44,965 bases of DNA from Synergistaceae bacterium (GTDB lineage: Bacteria > Synergistota > Synergistia > Synergistales > Aminobacteriaceae), in assembly GCA_009783355.1 (NCBI GenBank), contig WRHH01000019.1, forward strand, positions 1-44,965, written 5' to 3'. Made by a program: the position numbers and the translations under genes. Positions 16,729 to 26,740 of the stretch are shown piece by piece. The first letter of the stretch is position 1; every line of letters starts with the position of its first letter. The notes beneath the pieces are model-generated. The model made no database searches and was not told where the DNA came from. It saw only the letters and a list, made by a program, of their open reading frames with translations.

Positions 16729-16756
16729 CCTAACTCCTAACTCCTAACTCCTAACT
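16729..16756. repeat. Heptamer array (CCTAACT, 4 copies)
   Basis: Four perfect copies of CCTAACT. On the minus strand they read AGTTAGG. They encode the last residues and stop of rsmA, so the gene's 3' end is made of repeat sequence. Confidence 0.85.
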
Positions 16757-17634
16757 GCTTCATAAAGTTCAATCCATTGTTCAGAATTCAGGTCCTCCGC
16801 GCGTATTTTGGGGTCGAGCCCTATTCTATTCAGCGCTTCAATTATACTGTCAGCTTCAAGGCGGTGATTATACCCTTTCAGATTGTTGACCAGCATTTTT
16901 CTTCTTTGGCGGAATCCCGCGTGTAAGAATTTGTTCCAGCATAGGTTCGCGCCCATTTCGTAGTTGCGTGTAAGATCTATTTCAATTACGCATGAATCTA
17001 CATTTGGGACAGGACGAAAACAAGTACGCGGGATGTGGCGCAGAATTTTTACGTTTCCCATTGCTTCAAGAGTCACTCCTAGAGGGTAGCGTTCTTTAGT
17101 ATCCGCTTTTGCCATGAGGCGCTGCGCAGCTTCAAGCTGAACGGTAAAAATATATTTTCTGAGTCCGCGCTCCGCGTATTGCAGCAGCGCGCATATCAAG
17201 GGCGTTGTGATATTGTATGGGATATTGGCCACCGCTTTGTTGGGAAAAGGGTAAAGGGACGAATAATCAAATTTCACGGCATCGGCAAAATGTATTTTCA
17301 GGATTGAAGAGTGTTTATTTTCAATTGGCCTGAGCCAACTTTCAAGATCCGAGTCAATTTCCACACAATGGATGTAACGGCAGCCCGAATTTATAAGCGC
17401 AGCGGTCAACGCTCCCTGCCCCGGGCCTATCTCAAGCACAACGTCGTCTCTTAATATTTCTGCATGAGCTACTATCTCTCTCAGAATGTTTTTGTCGGCA
17501 AGAAAGTTCTGCCCGAAGCGTTTTTTCTTAATAAACGAACTATTCGGAGGTTTTACTCTCTCCTTTTCGCTATAAATTAAAGCTTCTCTCTCATTGAGCC
17601 CGTCATTTGACAGGATGTTTTTTGTTGGATGCAA
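16744..17634 (-). CDS. rsmA: 16S rRNA (adenine1518-N6/adenine1519-N6)-dimethyltransferase
   Basis: A 296-residue RsmA/KsgA. KKKRFGQNFLADKNIL is the family's N-terminal signature, VVLEIGPGQGALTAALI is the SAM-binding motif I, and NIPYNITTPL is the adenine-binding NxPY motif. The C-terminal helical domain is present. It dimethylates two adjacent adenines in helix 45 late in 30S assembly. The start is a TTG at 17634 with AAAGGGGA upstream. It leaves an unusual 38-residue leader before the core, and no better in-frame start was found. The last codons (AVRS and stop) lie within a CCTAACT heptamer array, so the native C-terminus may have been replaced by repeat sequence. It is transcribed divergently from the V-ATPase operon. 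Confidence 0.93.
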   Translation of the reverse strand: MHPTKNILSNDGLNEREALIYSEKERVKPPNSSFIKKKRFGQNFLADKNILREIVAHAEILRDDVVLEIGPGQGALTAALINSGCRYIHCVEIDSDLESWLRPIENKHSSILKIHFADAVKFDYSSLYPFPNKAVANIPYNITTPLICALLQYAERGLRKYIFTVQLEAAQRLMAKADTKERYPLGVTLEAMGNVKILRHIPRTCFRPVPNVDSCVIEIDLTRNYEMGANLCWNKFLHAGFRQRRKMLVNNLKGYNHRLEADSIIEALNRIGLDPKIRAEDLNSEQWIELYEAVRS

Positions 17635-17863
17635 TTGTATAATTTCCCCTTTAACATAATTATTGTGCTATATAATATAAATAATAAATAAATCTCATAA
17701 TACGCCGATTACAAGATAGAGTTGTTAATTGGTTTAATATGCACTATTTTATTATATTTCAATTTGGTTTTTGATCAATTTCTTATCAGAATAATTTGCA
17801 AAGCAGTTTAAAAAACAAAAGACAATCACTGTTATTCATAAAGCAGGAACAGGAGGTTTTTTT

Positions 17864-18478
17864 TTGACTCGGAAAATTGCACCGACGAGGGGCGCCATGA
17901 GGCGTATAAAGGCGTCAATGTCTTTAGCGAAGAAGGGGCGCGACCTTCTTGACCAGAAAAGGAAAATTCTCATGGTCGAGCTTATGGGACATATTGAGGA
18001 AGTCGGAAAAATCCAGGAAGAGATGAAAATTATATTTGCAAGTGGCTACGAGTCTCTTCAGACGGCGCATATTGTAATGGGAATACGCAGAGTTGAGTCT
18101 GTCGCAAATTCTGTTCCCATACAAGACAATTTCATAGTCCGATTACACTCTGTAATGGGGGTTGAGATTCCTCAGGTCGATCCCATCTCTCCTGACGCGC
18201 CGCCCGTTTATTCGTTCGGTTCGACCTCTCCGACTCTTGACGATGCTTACGTACACGCGCGCAAGGTGCTGGCGCTTATAGCGCGGCTTGCAGAAGTTCA
18301 TACGAGCGTTACGCGCCTTGCTGTGCAGATACGAAAAACTGTAAGGCGAGTAAATGCGCTTGAAAAGGTAACTATACCGTTCCAGAAGAAAACTATAAAG
18401 GAGATTTCAGACATCCTTGACGAAAATGAGCGTGAGGACCTGGTGCGCATGAAACTTTCCAAAAGAAACCAGGCTTAA
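17864..18478 (+). CDS. ntpD: V/A-type ATPase subunit D (central rotor shaft)
   Basis: A 204-residue, mostly helical protein starting MTRKIAPTRGAMRRIKASMS, the conserved N-terminus of subunit D, with the long C-terminal helix VHTSVTRLAVQIRKTVRRVN. Subunit D forms the coiled-coil shaft that turns inside the A3B3 head. The start is TTG at 17864, placed by AGGAGG eight bases ahead. It is the first gene of the ATPase operon here, whereas in many bacteria subunit D is last. The AT-rich 17635-17863 stretch must contain the operon promoter, but I see no clear consensus boxes. A 130-base gap with two small inverted repeats separates it from the next subunit gene. Confidence 0.93.
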   Translation: MTRKIAPTRGAMRRIKASMSLAKKGRDLLDQKRKILMVELMGHIEEVGKIQEEMKIIFASGYESLQTAHIVMGIRRVESVANSVPIQDNFIVRLHSVMGVEIPQVDPISPDAPPVYSFGSTSPTLDDAYVHARKVLALIARLAEVHTSVTRLAVQIRKTVRRVNALEKVTIPFQKKTIKEISDILDENEREDLVRMKLSKRNQA

Positions 18479-18608
18479 CATTTTAGAAGACAAAGCGCTC
18501 AAGTAGCGCTAAGCTTAGAGTTACAGCAGGTAAAGATACAGTCTTTAGTATCCTGATACTGCTTGACGGATGAAAATGAGGAGTCAAATTGCAGGGAGCG
18601 TGGAATAA

Positions 18609-18953
18609 ATGAAATTATCCGAAGTGTTCGCGTCGCTTCTTTCGGCTGAGGATCAGGCTGTCGAGTATGTAAGCACGGCAAAGAGCAAAGCTGAAAGATT
18701 GCGCGCAAACGCGCGCGTGAATTACGAAGAGAAACGCAGAGCGGCTCTCGATACCGCGCACGCGGCTGCGCGGGCTGTTGTTGACGGCGCGAGGCAGCGA
18801 GGGGACAAAGAGGCTCTCGATATTCTGAACTCGGGAGAATCCGAGCGAAGGAAAATGGCCGAGCTCTTTCAAAAAAACGTTGATCAGCTTATGACAGCTC
18901 TTGTAAATGAGGTTGCTGAAGAGTGCATGGCGCGCGCGCGAAGTGTGAAATGA
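18609..18953 (+). CDS. V/A-type ATPase subunit G/H (peripheral stalk)
   Basis: A 114-residue, Ala/Arg/Glu-rich, continuously helical protein (for example VEYVSTAKSKAERLRANARV), with heptad-like spacing of alanines. This is the form of the peripheral-stalk subunit called G or H that pairs with subunit E as a stator. Sequence conservation in this subunit is low, so identification rests on length, coiled-coil composition and position between D and C in the operon. Confidence 0.8.
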   Translation: MKLSEVFASLLSAEDQAVEYVSTAKSKAERLRANARVNYEEKRRAALDTAHAAARAVVDGARQRGDKEALDILNSGESERRKMAELFQKNVDQLMTALVNEVAEECMARARSVK

Positions 18954-18972
18954 TTAAAGAGGCGGACGCGTA

Positions 18973-20064
18973 ATGATCGTATCGGGAGGAGAGCAATTCT
19001 CAGTTAGCGCAAAAGCGAGAGTGAGAAAAGGGACGCTTTTGGACGGCGAATTTTTCAGCCGCCTTTTGGAATGCACTCATATATCCGACATAGCGCGCAT
19101 GTTAAGGGCAACTTATTACGGAAAGTACCTTCCAGCGGATGTGGAAACTTTTCACCGCGATAAGTTTGAATACATTCTGATGAGCGTCATAAGCAGCGAG
19201 GTACAGTCGTTTTTTTCGTCCGCAGGGCTTCTGCGCAACGCCTTTTTGAAACTTTGGCTTGAACGGCAGGACATTCAGCTAATGAAGAACAGGATATGGG
19301 ATATTTACGCGGAAAAAGACTCAGATTACGAAGAGAAAGCAGTAAACGAATCTTATAAAGAGTTATCATCATTTAACTTTTCTTTGGTTGACGAGCAGAA
19401 ATTATTATCGTCAAATAGAATAGATGAAGTGATTTATTCCATAAAAAATGAGAAACTTGTCGCCCACATTGAAGACGCGATGAAGCGTTCCGTTGGAGGA
19501 ACATCTCCGGCATTGATGATGGGATTTGCTCTTGACGCGTTCCATAATAACAGGGTGTTTGACGCCGCAAAAAGCTTTCGGGGGGAAGAGAAAGAAAAAC
19601 TGCTTTCGCTTACCGGCATTTATATGGATGTAAATAACATCACCTCCATATATAGAGGAAAGAAATATTTCAACATGTCGGAAGAAGTCACGCTGTCACT
19701 TCTTTATACGCGCTATCGCGCTGATTTTGAAATACTGAAGGCAATAGCCGCCCTCCCTCCGGAGCGTATGTGGGCGCCGCTTGCGGGTACACGATACGCG
19801 TCGTTGCTTCCTGTCGAAGGGAGAAAAGATGAAATATCCGATCCCGCGGGCATAACGAGCAGAATGAGGAGCATTCAAAGGAAGGGCGCATTAGAGGTGT
19901 TTTTCAGCGGAAGCGCAGGGATACATTTCGTTCTTGCGTATCTCATACTCAGAGAGCTGGAAATATTGGACATAAGTGCGATTATAGAGATAGTGCGTTA
20001 TAACTATGACCGCAAGAAAGCGGAGAAGTTGTTGGCTTATCCGATGCGGCAAGGTGGTGAGTAA
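18973..20064 (+). CDS. ntpC: V/A-type ATPase subunit C (rotor-membrane connector)
   Basis: A 363-residue helical protein (SVSAKARVRKGTLLDGEFFS near the N-terminus). Length and position fit the AC39/subunit C family that couples the central shaft to the proteolipid ring. RSVGGTSPALMMGFALDAFHN and the Tyr-Arg-rich central helices are typical of bacterial members. AAAGAGGCGG precedes the ATG. Its stop codon is directly followed by the ATG of subunit I (TAAATG), suggesting tight translational coupling. Confidence 0.9.
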   Translation: MIVSGGEQFSVSAKARVRKGTLLDGEFFSRLLECTHISDIARMLRATYYGKYLPADVETFHRDKFEYILMSVISSEVQSFFSSAGLLRNAFLKLWLERQDIQLMKNRIWDIYAEKDSDYEEKAVNESYKELSSFNFSLVDEQKLLSSNRIDEVIYSIKNEKLVAHIEDAMKRSVGGTSPALMMGFALDAFHNNRVFDAAKSFRGEEKEKLLSLTGIYMDVNNITSIYRGKKYFNMSEEVTLSLLYTRYRADFEILKAIAALPPERMWAPLAGTRYASLLPVEGRKDEISDPAGITSRMRSIQRKGALEVFFSGSAGIHFVLAYLILRELEILDISAIIEIVRYNYDRKKAEKLLAYPMRQGGE

Positions 20065-21981
20065 ATGTCAGTAGTACAGATGGCCGGAGTGTCGGTCGTT
20101 GGATTGCCGGAAGGGATAGAGAGGCTTTCCCGGAAGCTTCTTAGCGAAGGTTACTTTGAGCCTATGCCGATTGAAGCAATGTTGGGCGGCGAGTCTCCAA
20201 GGGCAAGAGTCCGGTTGTTTAAGGACAATCCTTATGAGGCCGCTGCTCCATTGGAAAGAATAAAGCGCCTCTGGAAAATGGCGGGAGAAAAGTTTCCAGA
20301 GGGAGCGGGCGAACGCAGTATGAAAATATCAATAAGTGAAGCTGTGGAATTTGAGAGAGAAATTTCCGGCAAAATTGCCGAATGGGATGCATGGGGAGAA
20401 CGGCTTCACGATGATAAAATGGGGCTTCAGGCTCTTATATTGATAAGCGAGGCTCTGACTGAAGCAGGGTACACAATAAAGCATCTTAACGCCTCGCACA
20501 ATATCTCATATTCTATTGGACATTTGCTGGCGGAAAACTGGAACAGGCTTCAGGAATTAAGCACCGTGTCCCCTCTTTTTGTCATACAGCTTGAGAGAAA
20601 AGAAAAGCATATTCTTGCATTGATACTTTATTCGCATAATTATAAAAAAGAAGCGAATAAACTGTTTGACACGCTTAATTTTCAGGAGTATTCCGGCAGT
20701 TTCCTCACCGATGATTTTGAAAGTGTCGACGCGATGAGAGAACGCCTTGCGTCGCTCGAAAATGAAATATATGTTCACAGTAAGGCTGCAGAGCGTTATC
20801 TTGAAAACAACCGGGAGAAGTGCAATAAGAAATACAATGAAATATGTTCAATGCAGAGGGTTTACTCGCTAATGCTGCTCCGGGGTGAAGTTGCGGGGAT
20901 GACAGCTATTTCCGGGTTTGTGCCTCTTGGAAAAATTGAGCACATGCAGAATATGGCGTCAAAAGAGGCGCCGGACGCGGTTTTTATAACCGATTCAGGC
21001 GCAAATATTGCTGAATTTTATCAGGCGCCGACGCTCTTGCAGAATAACTTTTTCGCGCGGATATTCCATGACATAGTATCCCTCTACAGTATTCCCGCGT
21101 ATGGCGAATTTGACCCGTCGCCCATAGTGGCGTTTTCATTCTGTCTTTTCTTCGGGCTGATGTTCGGAGATGTCGGGCACGGGGCGATGCTCGCGTTAGG
21201 CGCATGGTGGCTTGAAAAGAAAGGCATAATGTCGGCGGTCTTCAGCAAAATAATCAAAGTTGCGGGAATTGTTTCGGTGCTATTCGGAGTGCTCTACGGC
21301 AGCGTATTCGGCAAGGAGAACATAATGCATTCGCTTTGGCTTTCTCCCATGAAGGATATGAAAGAACTAATAGTCATATCGATGGTAATAGGCGTCTCCT
21401 TCCTGTCGCTTGGATTTATGCTGCGCCTGAGAGCGCTTTACAGGAAACGCGACTGGGGAGAATTACTCTTTAGCGGTGAAGGGACAGCCGGTATTTTATT
21501 CTATTGGACAGCGCTGGGCGCCCTGGTTTATGGCATGTCGAGCTTAAGTTCATCGATAATAAAATGGCTGCTCACACTTACACTTGTTTCACTTTTCGCG
21601 GTAATAGTTTTAGAGAAATACCTCACGAAAATTATTTTTCATAAAGAGCCCGAAAGCGACGCAGTCGTGCATTTATTCTCCGTTTCTCACACTATGCTGT
21701 CATTCGTAAGCAACACAGCTTCCTTTGTACGGCTTGCCGCTTTTGCGATGAATCACGCGGGGCTGTCTTTAGCCGTATATATGCTCGCCGATATGGTGAG
21801 AGGCGCCCCGCTTGGCGGAATATATTCGGCTATAATTGTGATTTTTGGCAACATTATTATTGTTTCCCTCGAAGGGCTCATAGTATTCATTCAAACGCTC
21901 AGGCTTGAGTATTACGAATTCTTCAGTAAATTTTTCGAGGGAGGGGGGCGTAAGTTTGCGCCCATTACATGGAAAGAATAA
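20065..21981 (+). CDS. ntpI: V/A-type ATPase subunit I (ion-translocating stator)
   Basis: A 638-residue protein. The first 340 residues are a cytoplasmic, partly coiled-coil arm that binds the peripheral stalks. From about residue 345 there are seven to eight membrane segments, starting at the motif GLMFGDVGHG. The essential arginine of the ion path is likely Arg556 in SFVRLAAFAMNHAG. Subunit I forms the two half-channels beside the proteolipid ring. It begins immediately at the subunit C stop. A 74-base gap with a hairpin separates it from subunit K. Confidence 0.93.
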   Translation: MSVVQMAGVSVVGLPEGIERLSRKLLSEGYFEPMPIEAMLGGESPRARVRLFKDNPYEAAAPLERIKRLWKMAGEKFPEGAGERSMKISISEAVEFEREISGKIAEWDAWGERLHDDKMGLQALILISEALTEAGYTIKHLNASHNISYSIGHLLAENWNRLQELSTVSPLFVIQLERKEKHILALILYSHNYKKEANKLFDTLNFQEYSGSFLTDDFESVDAMRERLASLENEIYVHSKAAERYLENNREKCNKKYNEICSMQRVYSLMLLRGEVAGMTAISGFVPLGKIEHMQNMASKEAPDAVFITDSGANIAEFYQAPTLLQNNFFARIFHDIVSLYSIPAYGEFDPSPIVAFSFCLFFGLMFGDVGHGAMLALGAWWLEKKGIMSAVFSKIIKVAGIVSVLFGVLYGSVFGKENIMHSLWLSPMKDMKELIVISMVIGVSFLSLGFMLRLRALYRKRDWGELLFSGEGTAGILFYWTALGALVYGMSSLSSSIIKWLLTLTLVSLFAVIVLEKYLTKIIFHKEPESDAVVHLFSVSHTMLSFVSNTASFVRLAAFAMNHAGLSLAVYMLADMVRGAPLGGIYSAIIVIFGNIIIVSLEGLIVFIQTLRLEYYEFFSKFFEGGGRKFAPITWKE

Positions 21982-22028
21982 TACCAATTCGCAATCAAAC
22001 GTATGCTTCGTTGTTACAGGATTGGTAT
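21981..22028 (+). promoter_or_regulatory. Hairpin between ntpI and ntpK
   Basis: ATACCAAT at the stop codon of ntpI and ATTGGTAT 32 bases later form a perfect 8-bp stem enclosing the intercistronic spacer. The ribosome site of ntpK (AAGGAG) follows. The structure may affect mRNA processing or the translation of the proteolipid, which is needed in many copies per complex. The sequence shows the stem, and the role is inference. Confidence 0.4.
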
Positions 22029-22055
22029 AAATTGACATAAGGAGTCGGATAAATA

Positions 22056-22472
22056 ATGTACAGTATTTTGATCCTCGGGAGTGCAGTTCTATTCACAATT
22101 TGCGCAGGGTTATATTTAGATTTCCGTTCACGCGGACGCGGTATCAGCGGAGCGAAAGCAAGGAGCGCGGTACTTGGCGTTATGATTTTTCTGTTCGCTA
22201 TGCTTTGCATGTCGGTTATCCCGGTTTTGGCGGCGGAAACTGCTGAAGCGTCAGTGTCCTCCGCTGACACGTACAGATATATCGGAGCAAGCCTTGCAAT
22301 AGGACTTGCGTGCGTGGGCGCTGGAATAGCGGTCGGATATGTCGGAGCTGCTGCGTGCGGAATAATAGGGGAAAAACCGGAATTACTGGGAAAGACGCTT
22401 ATTTTCCTTGGCCTTGCCGAGGGCATTGCAGTATACGGTATCGTTATTTCAATACTTATTCTTATGATGTAA
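22056..22472 (+). CDS. ntpK: V/A-type ATPase subunit K (proteolipid rotor ring)
   Basis: A 138-residue membrane protein with an N-terminal hydrophobic segment, a second at about 45-65, and the c-type hairpin at about 78-138. The ion-binding carboxylate is Glu122 in GLAEGIAVYGIVIS, with the glycine-rich partner helix ASLAIGLACVGAGIAVGYVG. The residue after Glu122 is Gly, not Ser or Thr as in classical Na+ rings, so the coupling ion (H+ or Na+) cannot be fixed from this site alone. The hairpin is single, unlike the double hairpin of enterococcal NtpK. Confidence 0.9.
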   Translation: MYSILILGSAVLFTICAGLYLDFRSRGRGISGAKARSAVLGVMIFLFAMLCMSVIPVLAAETAEASVSSADTYRYIGASLAIGLACVGAGIAVGYVGAAACGIIGEKPELLGKTLIFLGLAEGIAVYGIVISILILMM

Positions 22473-22476
22473 GAGC

Positions 22477-22797
22477 ATGATACTGATGAAAGCTTTCCTG
22501 ATAAGCGACAATCATGATACGCTTGTCCTGATGAGGCTTGCGGGGATTCCAGGCATAATAGCGCATGGCCGCGACGAGACAACGGAAGCTGTCGATAAGG
22601 CGTTAAAGGATAGGGAACTGGCGATAATTGTGATAACGGAACTCGCTGCCGAATGTATTCCTGAAAAAGTTCAGAGTTTACGCAAGCGAGATTCGCTGCC
22701 GCTTCTTGTTGAGATACCAGACAGACATGGTTCAAGGCGCGATGCTGACTTCTTATCCCGGTACGTGAGGGAGGCAATAGGGGTGAAATTGGAATGA
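22477..22797 (+). CDS. ntpG: V/A-type ATPase subunit F
   Basis: A 106-residue alpha/beta protein (MKAFLISDNHDTLVLMRLAG, then IIVITELAAECIPEKV). The start pattern FLISD..T...RLAGI is the hallmark of subunit F, a small CheY-like rotor subunit that binds subunit D and tunes ATPase activity. The ATG at 22477 was used; an ATG three codons later is equally possible. The gene overlaps the start of subunit E by four bases (ATGA). Confidence 0.9.
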   Translation: MILMKAFLISDNHDTLVLMRLAGIPGIIAHGRDETTEAVDKALKDRELAIIVITELAAECIPEKVQSLRKRDSLPLLVEIPDRHGSRRDADFLSRYVREAIGVKLE

Positions 22798-23429
22798 ACG
22801 ATATTAATAAAAATTTGGACTCAAGCATTGAAGCAACGAAGCTAAGGGAGTTGTGTAACCTTGTGTTGCATAGGGCGGATGTTGAACATGACAGGATAAT
22901 TGATGATGTTCGGAACGAGATTAACGATTGGAGTAATGAACAACAAGCGATTTTAGACGCCGAATGTGATGCAATTTCAAGGGACGCAAATAGACGAGCT
23001 GATGAAATAGCAAACCGGCTGATAACGAACGCAAAAAGAGAATGCAGCCGTGAACGCATAAAGCTGCATAATGAATACGTTGATGATGCTTATGCGATAT
23101 TTCAAGACAAACTTGAGGCTTTACACAAAAGGAGCGACTATATTGAAATATTGGCAGGGCTTGCTTTTGAAGCTATAGAGAAGATTCCGCAAGGTATGGA
23201 TATGCTGCTGAGACTGTCCGAAGCGGATGCTGAGTATGGCGGGGAGCTGGCGGGAATTATTAGGGATGCGATACCGGTTAATATAACTTTTGACTCTGTC
23301 CCCGGAAGATTTAAGGGCGGCGTTATGATATTGTCCGCAGACGGGCGCTGGAGTGTCACTTCCGACTGGCAATCCAAGACGGAAGAGTCAAAGGATGAAA
23401 TAACAGCGCGCGTACTTGCCGCTCTATAG
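22794..23429 (+). CDS. ntpE: V/A-type ATPase subunit E (peripheral stalk)
   Basis: A 211-residue protein. A long N-terminal helix (about 1-105), rich in charged residues and Ala, is followed by a globular C-terminal domain containing FKGGVMILSADGRWSVTSDW, which resembles the conserved GGxxLxxxDGxxxxxxT block of subunit E. With the G/H subunit it makes the stator that stops the A3B3 head from rotating. The start overlaps the end of subunit F. Confidence 0.88.
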   Translation: MNDINKNLDSSIEATKLRELCNLVLHRADVEHDRIIDDVRNEINDWSNEQQAILDAECDAISRDANRRADEIANRLITNAKRECSRERIKLHNEYVDDAYAIFQDKLEALHKRSDYIEILAGLAFEAIEKIPQGMDMLLRLSEADAEYGGELAGIIRDAIPVNITFDSVPGRFKGGVMILSADGRWSVTSDWQSKTEESKDEITARVLAAL

Positions 23430-23448
23430 GAAAGATGAGGATCAAAGC

Positions 23449-25263
23449 ATGAAAAATGTGACGGGTGAAATTGAAAGAACCGGGAAAATAACGGCAATCA
23501 ACGGCATGATAGTTCGCGCGCGTGAAGTATCGAATTTCGGGATGCGAGAGATGGTATATGTCTCCGATAAGGGGCTTCTTGGCGAGATAATCCGAATGGA
23601 AAGCGATGAAGCTCTGATACAGGTCTATGAAGAGACATCCGGAGTAAAAGTCGGCGAACCCGTTACGGGTACGGGGCGAGCTCTTTCCATTGCGCTTGGG
23701 CCGGGGCTGCTCGGGGCTTTTCTTGACGGAATAGGCAGGCCGCTGAGCCGTCTTTATGAAAATGAAGGCGTATTCCTCGCGCGGGGAACTCGTACTGATA
23801 ACATAGATATGAATAAGTCCTGGCGGGTGACGCCAAAAGTTGCAGTTGGAGAGAGCGTTTCAGAGGGGAAAATACTGTTGGCTATACCCGAGACCCCTCT
23901 TGTCGAACACAGGGTTATGGTTCCGCGCGGCGTGGAGGGCACTGTCGAATACATAGCGCCGACCGGCTACGCTAAAACTTCCGATGTCATTGCAAGAATC
24001 AGAACTGTTTCGGGCAAAGTGGCGCCGGTTAGGATGTTCCAGCTCTGGGGAGTGCGAACTCCGCGTCCCTATAGCAAACGGCTCTTGCCCGACGAGCCTC
24101 TCATAACAGGCCAGAGAGTTATAGACGGGCTTTTCCCAATATCAAAGGGAGGCGTCGCCGCTATCCCCGGCGGGTTCGGAACGGGGAAGACGGTCACTCA
24201 GCATCAGCTTGCGAAATGGAGCGATGCTCAGATAGTAGTTTATGTCGGGTGCGGCGAACGCGGCAATGAGATGACGCAGGTGCTCGAAGAGTTCCCTGTA
24301 TTGGAGGACCCGCGCACGAAACGGCCTCTCATGGAGAGGACCATCCTTATAGCGAACACGTCCAATATGCCGGTAGCCGCAAGAGAGGCCTCCATATACA
24401 CGGGAATTACGATTGCGGAGTTCTACCGCGACATGGGGTACGACGTTGCGATGATGGCGGATTCGACTTCCCGCTGGGCGGAAGCTCTCCGCGAAATTTC
24501 CGGAAGGCTTGAGGAGATTCCGGCGGAAGAGGGGTTTCCCGCGTACCTGCCCACGCGGCTTGCCGAGTTTTATGAACGGGCGGGAAAGGTCGTCACGCTT
24601 GGAGATGAGAGGGGAAGCATTTCGGTGATAGGGGCTGTGTCGCCTCCCGGCGGGGATTTCACGGAACCCGTCACTCGTCACACAAAGCGTTTTATACGCG
24701 CTTTTTGGGCTCTTGACGCCAACCTTGCGCATTCCCGGCATTTCCCTGCAATAAGCTGGATGGATTCGTACAGCGAGTATGGAGAGGAAGTGCGCGACTG
24801 GTATGAAACAAATATTGACATAAACTGGGGCAGGCTGCGCGAGGAAGCGAGGAGGCTTCTCGCTGAGGATGATTCGATTCAGCAGACGATACGACTGATG
24901 GGAGAGGATGTGTTGCCGGACAGCCAGAAACTGATAGCTTACACGGCTTCGCTGCTTAAGAACGCTTATCTTCAGCAAAACTCGTTTACAGATGACTCGT
25001 TCTGCACTCCCGAAAAGGGAATTGCCATTATGCGGATGATAATGAGTTTCTATTTGCAGGCAAAAAGGCTCGTATCGGGAGGCTGTCCGCTATCAATAAT
25101 CCGTAAAATGAAGGAGCTTGACGAGCTTGTTCATGTGCGTGAAATAAGCGCGCAAAACTTGGATGCGTTTTCCGACCTTGCAAAACGCCTTGAAGTTCAA
25201 CTTGAAACCGTTGGCCGCGAGAGGCTCGCCACTCATCACGACTACGAGGAGGGAGGATTTTAG
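23449..25263 (+). CDS. ntpA: V/A-type ATPase catalytic subunit A
   Basis: About 604 residues. The P-loop GGFGTGKTV with Lys247 and the non-homologous insert (about 120-185) mark the catalytic subunit [17 protein letters not shown] carries the catalytic glutamate region and [19 protein letters not shown] is the family signature. ATG 23449 was preferred to an upstream TTG (23416) because GATGAGGATC lies ahead and homologues begin near [10 protein letters not shown]. The first Gly-Gly-Phe replaces the commoner Gly-Pro-Phe. It hydrolyses or makes ATP at the A-B interface. Its stop is one base from the start of subunit B. Confidence 0.95.
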   Translation: MKNVTGEIERTGKITAINGMIVRAREVSNFGMREMVYVSDKGLLGEIIRMESDEALIQVYEETSGVKVGEPVTGTGRALSIALGPGLLGAFLDGIGRPLSRLYENEGVFLARGTRTDNIDMNKSWRVTPKVAVGESVSEGKILLAIPETPLVEHRVMVPRGVEGTVEYIAPTGYAKTSDVIARIRTVSGKVAPVRMFQLWGVRTPRPYSKRLLPDEPLITGQRVIDGLFPISKGGVAAIPGGFGTGKTVTQHQLAKWSDAQIVVYVGCGERGNEMTQVLEEFPVLEDPRTKRPLMERTILIANTSNMPVAAREASIYTGITIAEFYRDMGYDVAMMADSTSRWAEALREISGRLEEIPAEEGFPAYLPTRLAEFYERAGKVVTLGDERGSISVIGAVSPPGGDFTEPVTRHTKRFIRAFWALDANLAHSRHFPAISWMDSYSEYGEEVRDWYETNIDINWGRLREEARRLLAEDDSIQQTIRLMGEDVLPDSQKLIAYTASLLKNAYLQQNSFTDDSFCTPEKGIAIMRMIMSFYLQAKRLVSGGCPLSIIRKMKELDELVHVREISAQNLDAFSDLAKRLEVQLETVGRERLATHHDYEEGGF

Positions 25264-25264
25264 A

Positions 25265-26638
25265 ATGGCGCTTGCTGAATTTAAAGGAATAGATAAGATA
25301 TTTGGCCCGTTCGTCATGCTGCCGTTCATAGAAGGCGTAGGGTATGACGACGTTGTGGAAGTGTTCGGGAGCGACGGAGCGCCGCGACGCGGCCGCGCTG
25401 TGATGATAAGCGATAAAGCAACGTTGATACAGGTATTCAAGGGAGTGGAGGGACTTGTACCCGACAATACAAAAGTTCGCTTTGAAGGGCGCGGGCTTGA
25501 AATCTCGTTGAGTCCGTCCATTCTGGGACGCGCGTTCAACGGCTTAGGCGAGCCGATTGATGGTTGCGGCCCGGTGCTCGGGGGCATGAGGCGCGATATA
25601 AACGGTTCGGCAATAAACCCCGTCGCGCGTGTTTATCCTCATGATTTCATATGCACGGGAATTTCGGTCATAGACACGTTAATGACGCTTATCCGCGGGC
25701 AAAAACTGCCTATTTTCTCGGGCGACGGCCTTCCACATAATAAGTTAGCCATTCAAATAGCCGCGCAGTCCCGTCTTGTCGGGGTTGAAAATTTCGCCGT
25801 GGTTTTCGCGGGGATAGGCATTCGCCACGATGACGCCGCGACTTTCGTGAACAGCCTGTCGTTAAGCCGTTCAGAAGGAAACCTTGTGCTCTTCCAGAAC
25901 CTCGCGGACGACCCCGTCATCGAAAGGATAGCGACACCGCGTATGGCGCTTACTGTTGCCGAATACCTCGCATTTGAGCTTGAGAAGCACGTCTTAGTCA
26001 TTATAACGGACATGACAAGCTACTGCGAAGCTTTACGAGAGCTTTCAATAGCAAAGGGAGAGATACCAAGCCGAAAAGGGTATCCGGCATACCTTTACAG
26101 TGACCTCGCTACTCTTTACGAACGGGCGGGAGTCGTCAAGGGAAGGTCAGGCAGCGTTACGATGCTGCCTATACTCACGATGCCGAACGATGACATAACG
26201 CATCCTATCCCCGACCTTACGGGATTCATCACGGAAGGTCAGATAGTGCTTTCGCGCGCGCTTGACGCGCAGGGGATATATCCCCCAATTGACCCGCTTC
26301 CGAGCCTCTCAAGGCTAATGAAGGACGGTATAGGTAAAGGGTTCACGAGGGAAGATCACCCGAGCCTGTCGAGCCAGCTTTTCGCCGCTTACAGCCGTGA
26401 TCAGGATGTAAAAGCCCTTGCGGATGTTGTAGGTAAAGATGAACTCAGCGAAGTTGACAAGACATATCTTAATTTCGGCGAATCCTTTGAGTCCACCTTT
26501 ATAAATCAGGGCAAGGATGAGGACCGCGATATAGGAGATTCTTTGGACAAGGGATGGGATCTGCTTTCAATGCTGCCGGTCACGGAACTTACACGCATAA
26601 AATCTGAAGATATTGAAAAGTATTTGAAAAAGAAATAG
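25265..26638 (+). CDS. ntpB: V/A-type ATPase regulatory subunit B
   Basis: A 457-residue protein beginning [17 protein letters not shown]. The ATG at 25265 lies one base after the subunit A stop and has an AGGAGGGAGG ribosome site. The P-loop position is degenerate ([12 protein letters not shown]), as expected for the non-catalytic B subunit. [20 protein letters not shown] with [12 protein letters not shown] is the diagnostic block. It is the last ATPase gene. A 102-base gap without a strong terminator separates it from the next gene, so some read-through is possible. Confidence 0.95.
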   Translation: MALAEFKGIDKIFGPFVMLPFIEGVGYDDVVEVFGSDGAPRRGRAVMISDKATLIQVFKGVEGLVPDNTKVRFEGRGLEISLSPSILGRAFNGLGEPIDGCGPVLGGMRRDINGSAINPVARVYPHDFICTGISVIDTLMTLIRGQKLPIFSGDGLPHNKLAIQIAAQSRLVGVENFAVVFAGIGIRHDDAATFVNSLSLSRSEGNLVLFQNLADDPVIERIATPRMALTVAEYLAFELEKHVLVIITDMTSYCEALRELSIAKGEIPSRKGYPAYLYSDLATLYERAGVVKGRSGSVTMLPILTMPNDDITHPIPDLTGFITEGQIVLSRALDAQGIYPPIDPLPSLSRLMKDGIGKGFTREDHPSLSSQLFAAYSRDQDVKALADVVGKDELSEVDKTYLNFGESFESTFINQGKDEDRDIGDSLDKGWDLLSMLPVTELTRIKSEDIEKYLKKK

Positions 26639-26740
26639 AATTTTTAAAAAAAGGCGGCTTATAGTTCGAAATTACAAACTGAGAGCTTCAAGAATGAGAA
26701 TATGAAAAACACCCTCTGCTGTTACTAAGGAGAGATTACT

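Noticed and set aside
21995-23059. Minus-strand frame of 354 codons opposite ntpK, ntpF and ntpE.
   Set aside because: It overlaps three well-supported ATPase genes, has a skewed composition and no recognisable domain.
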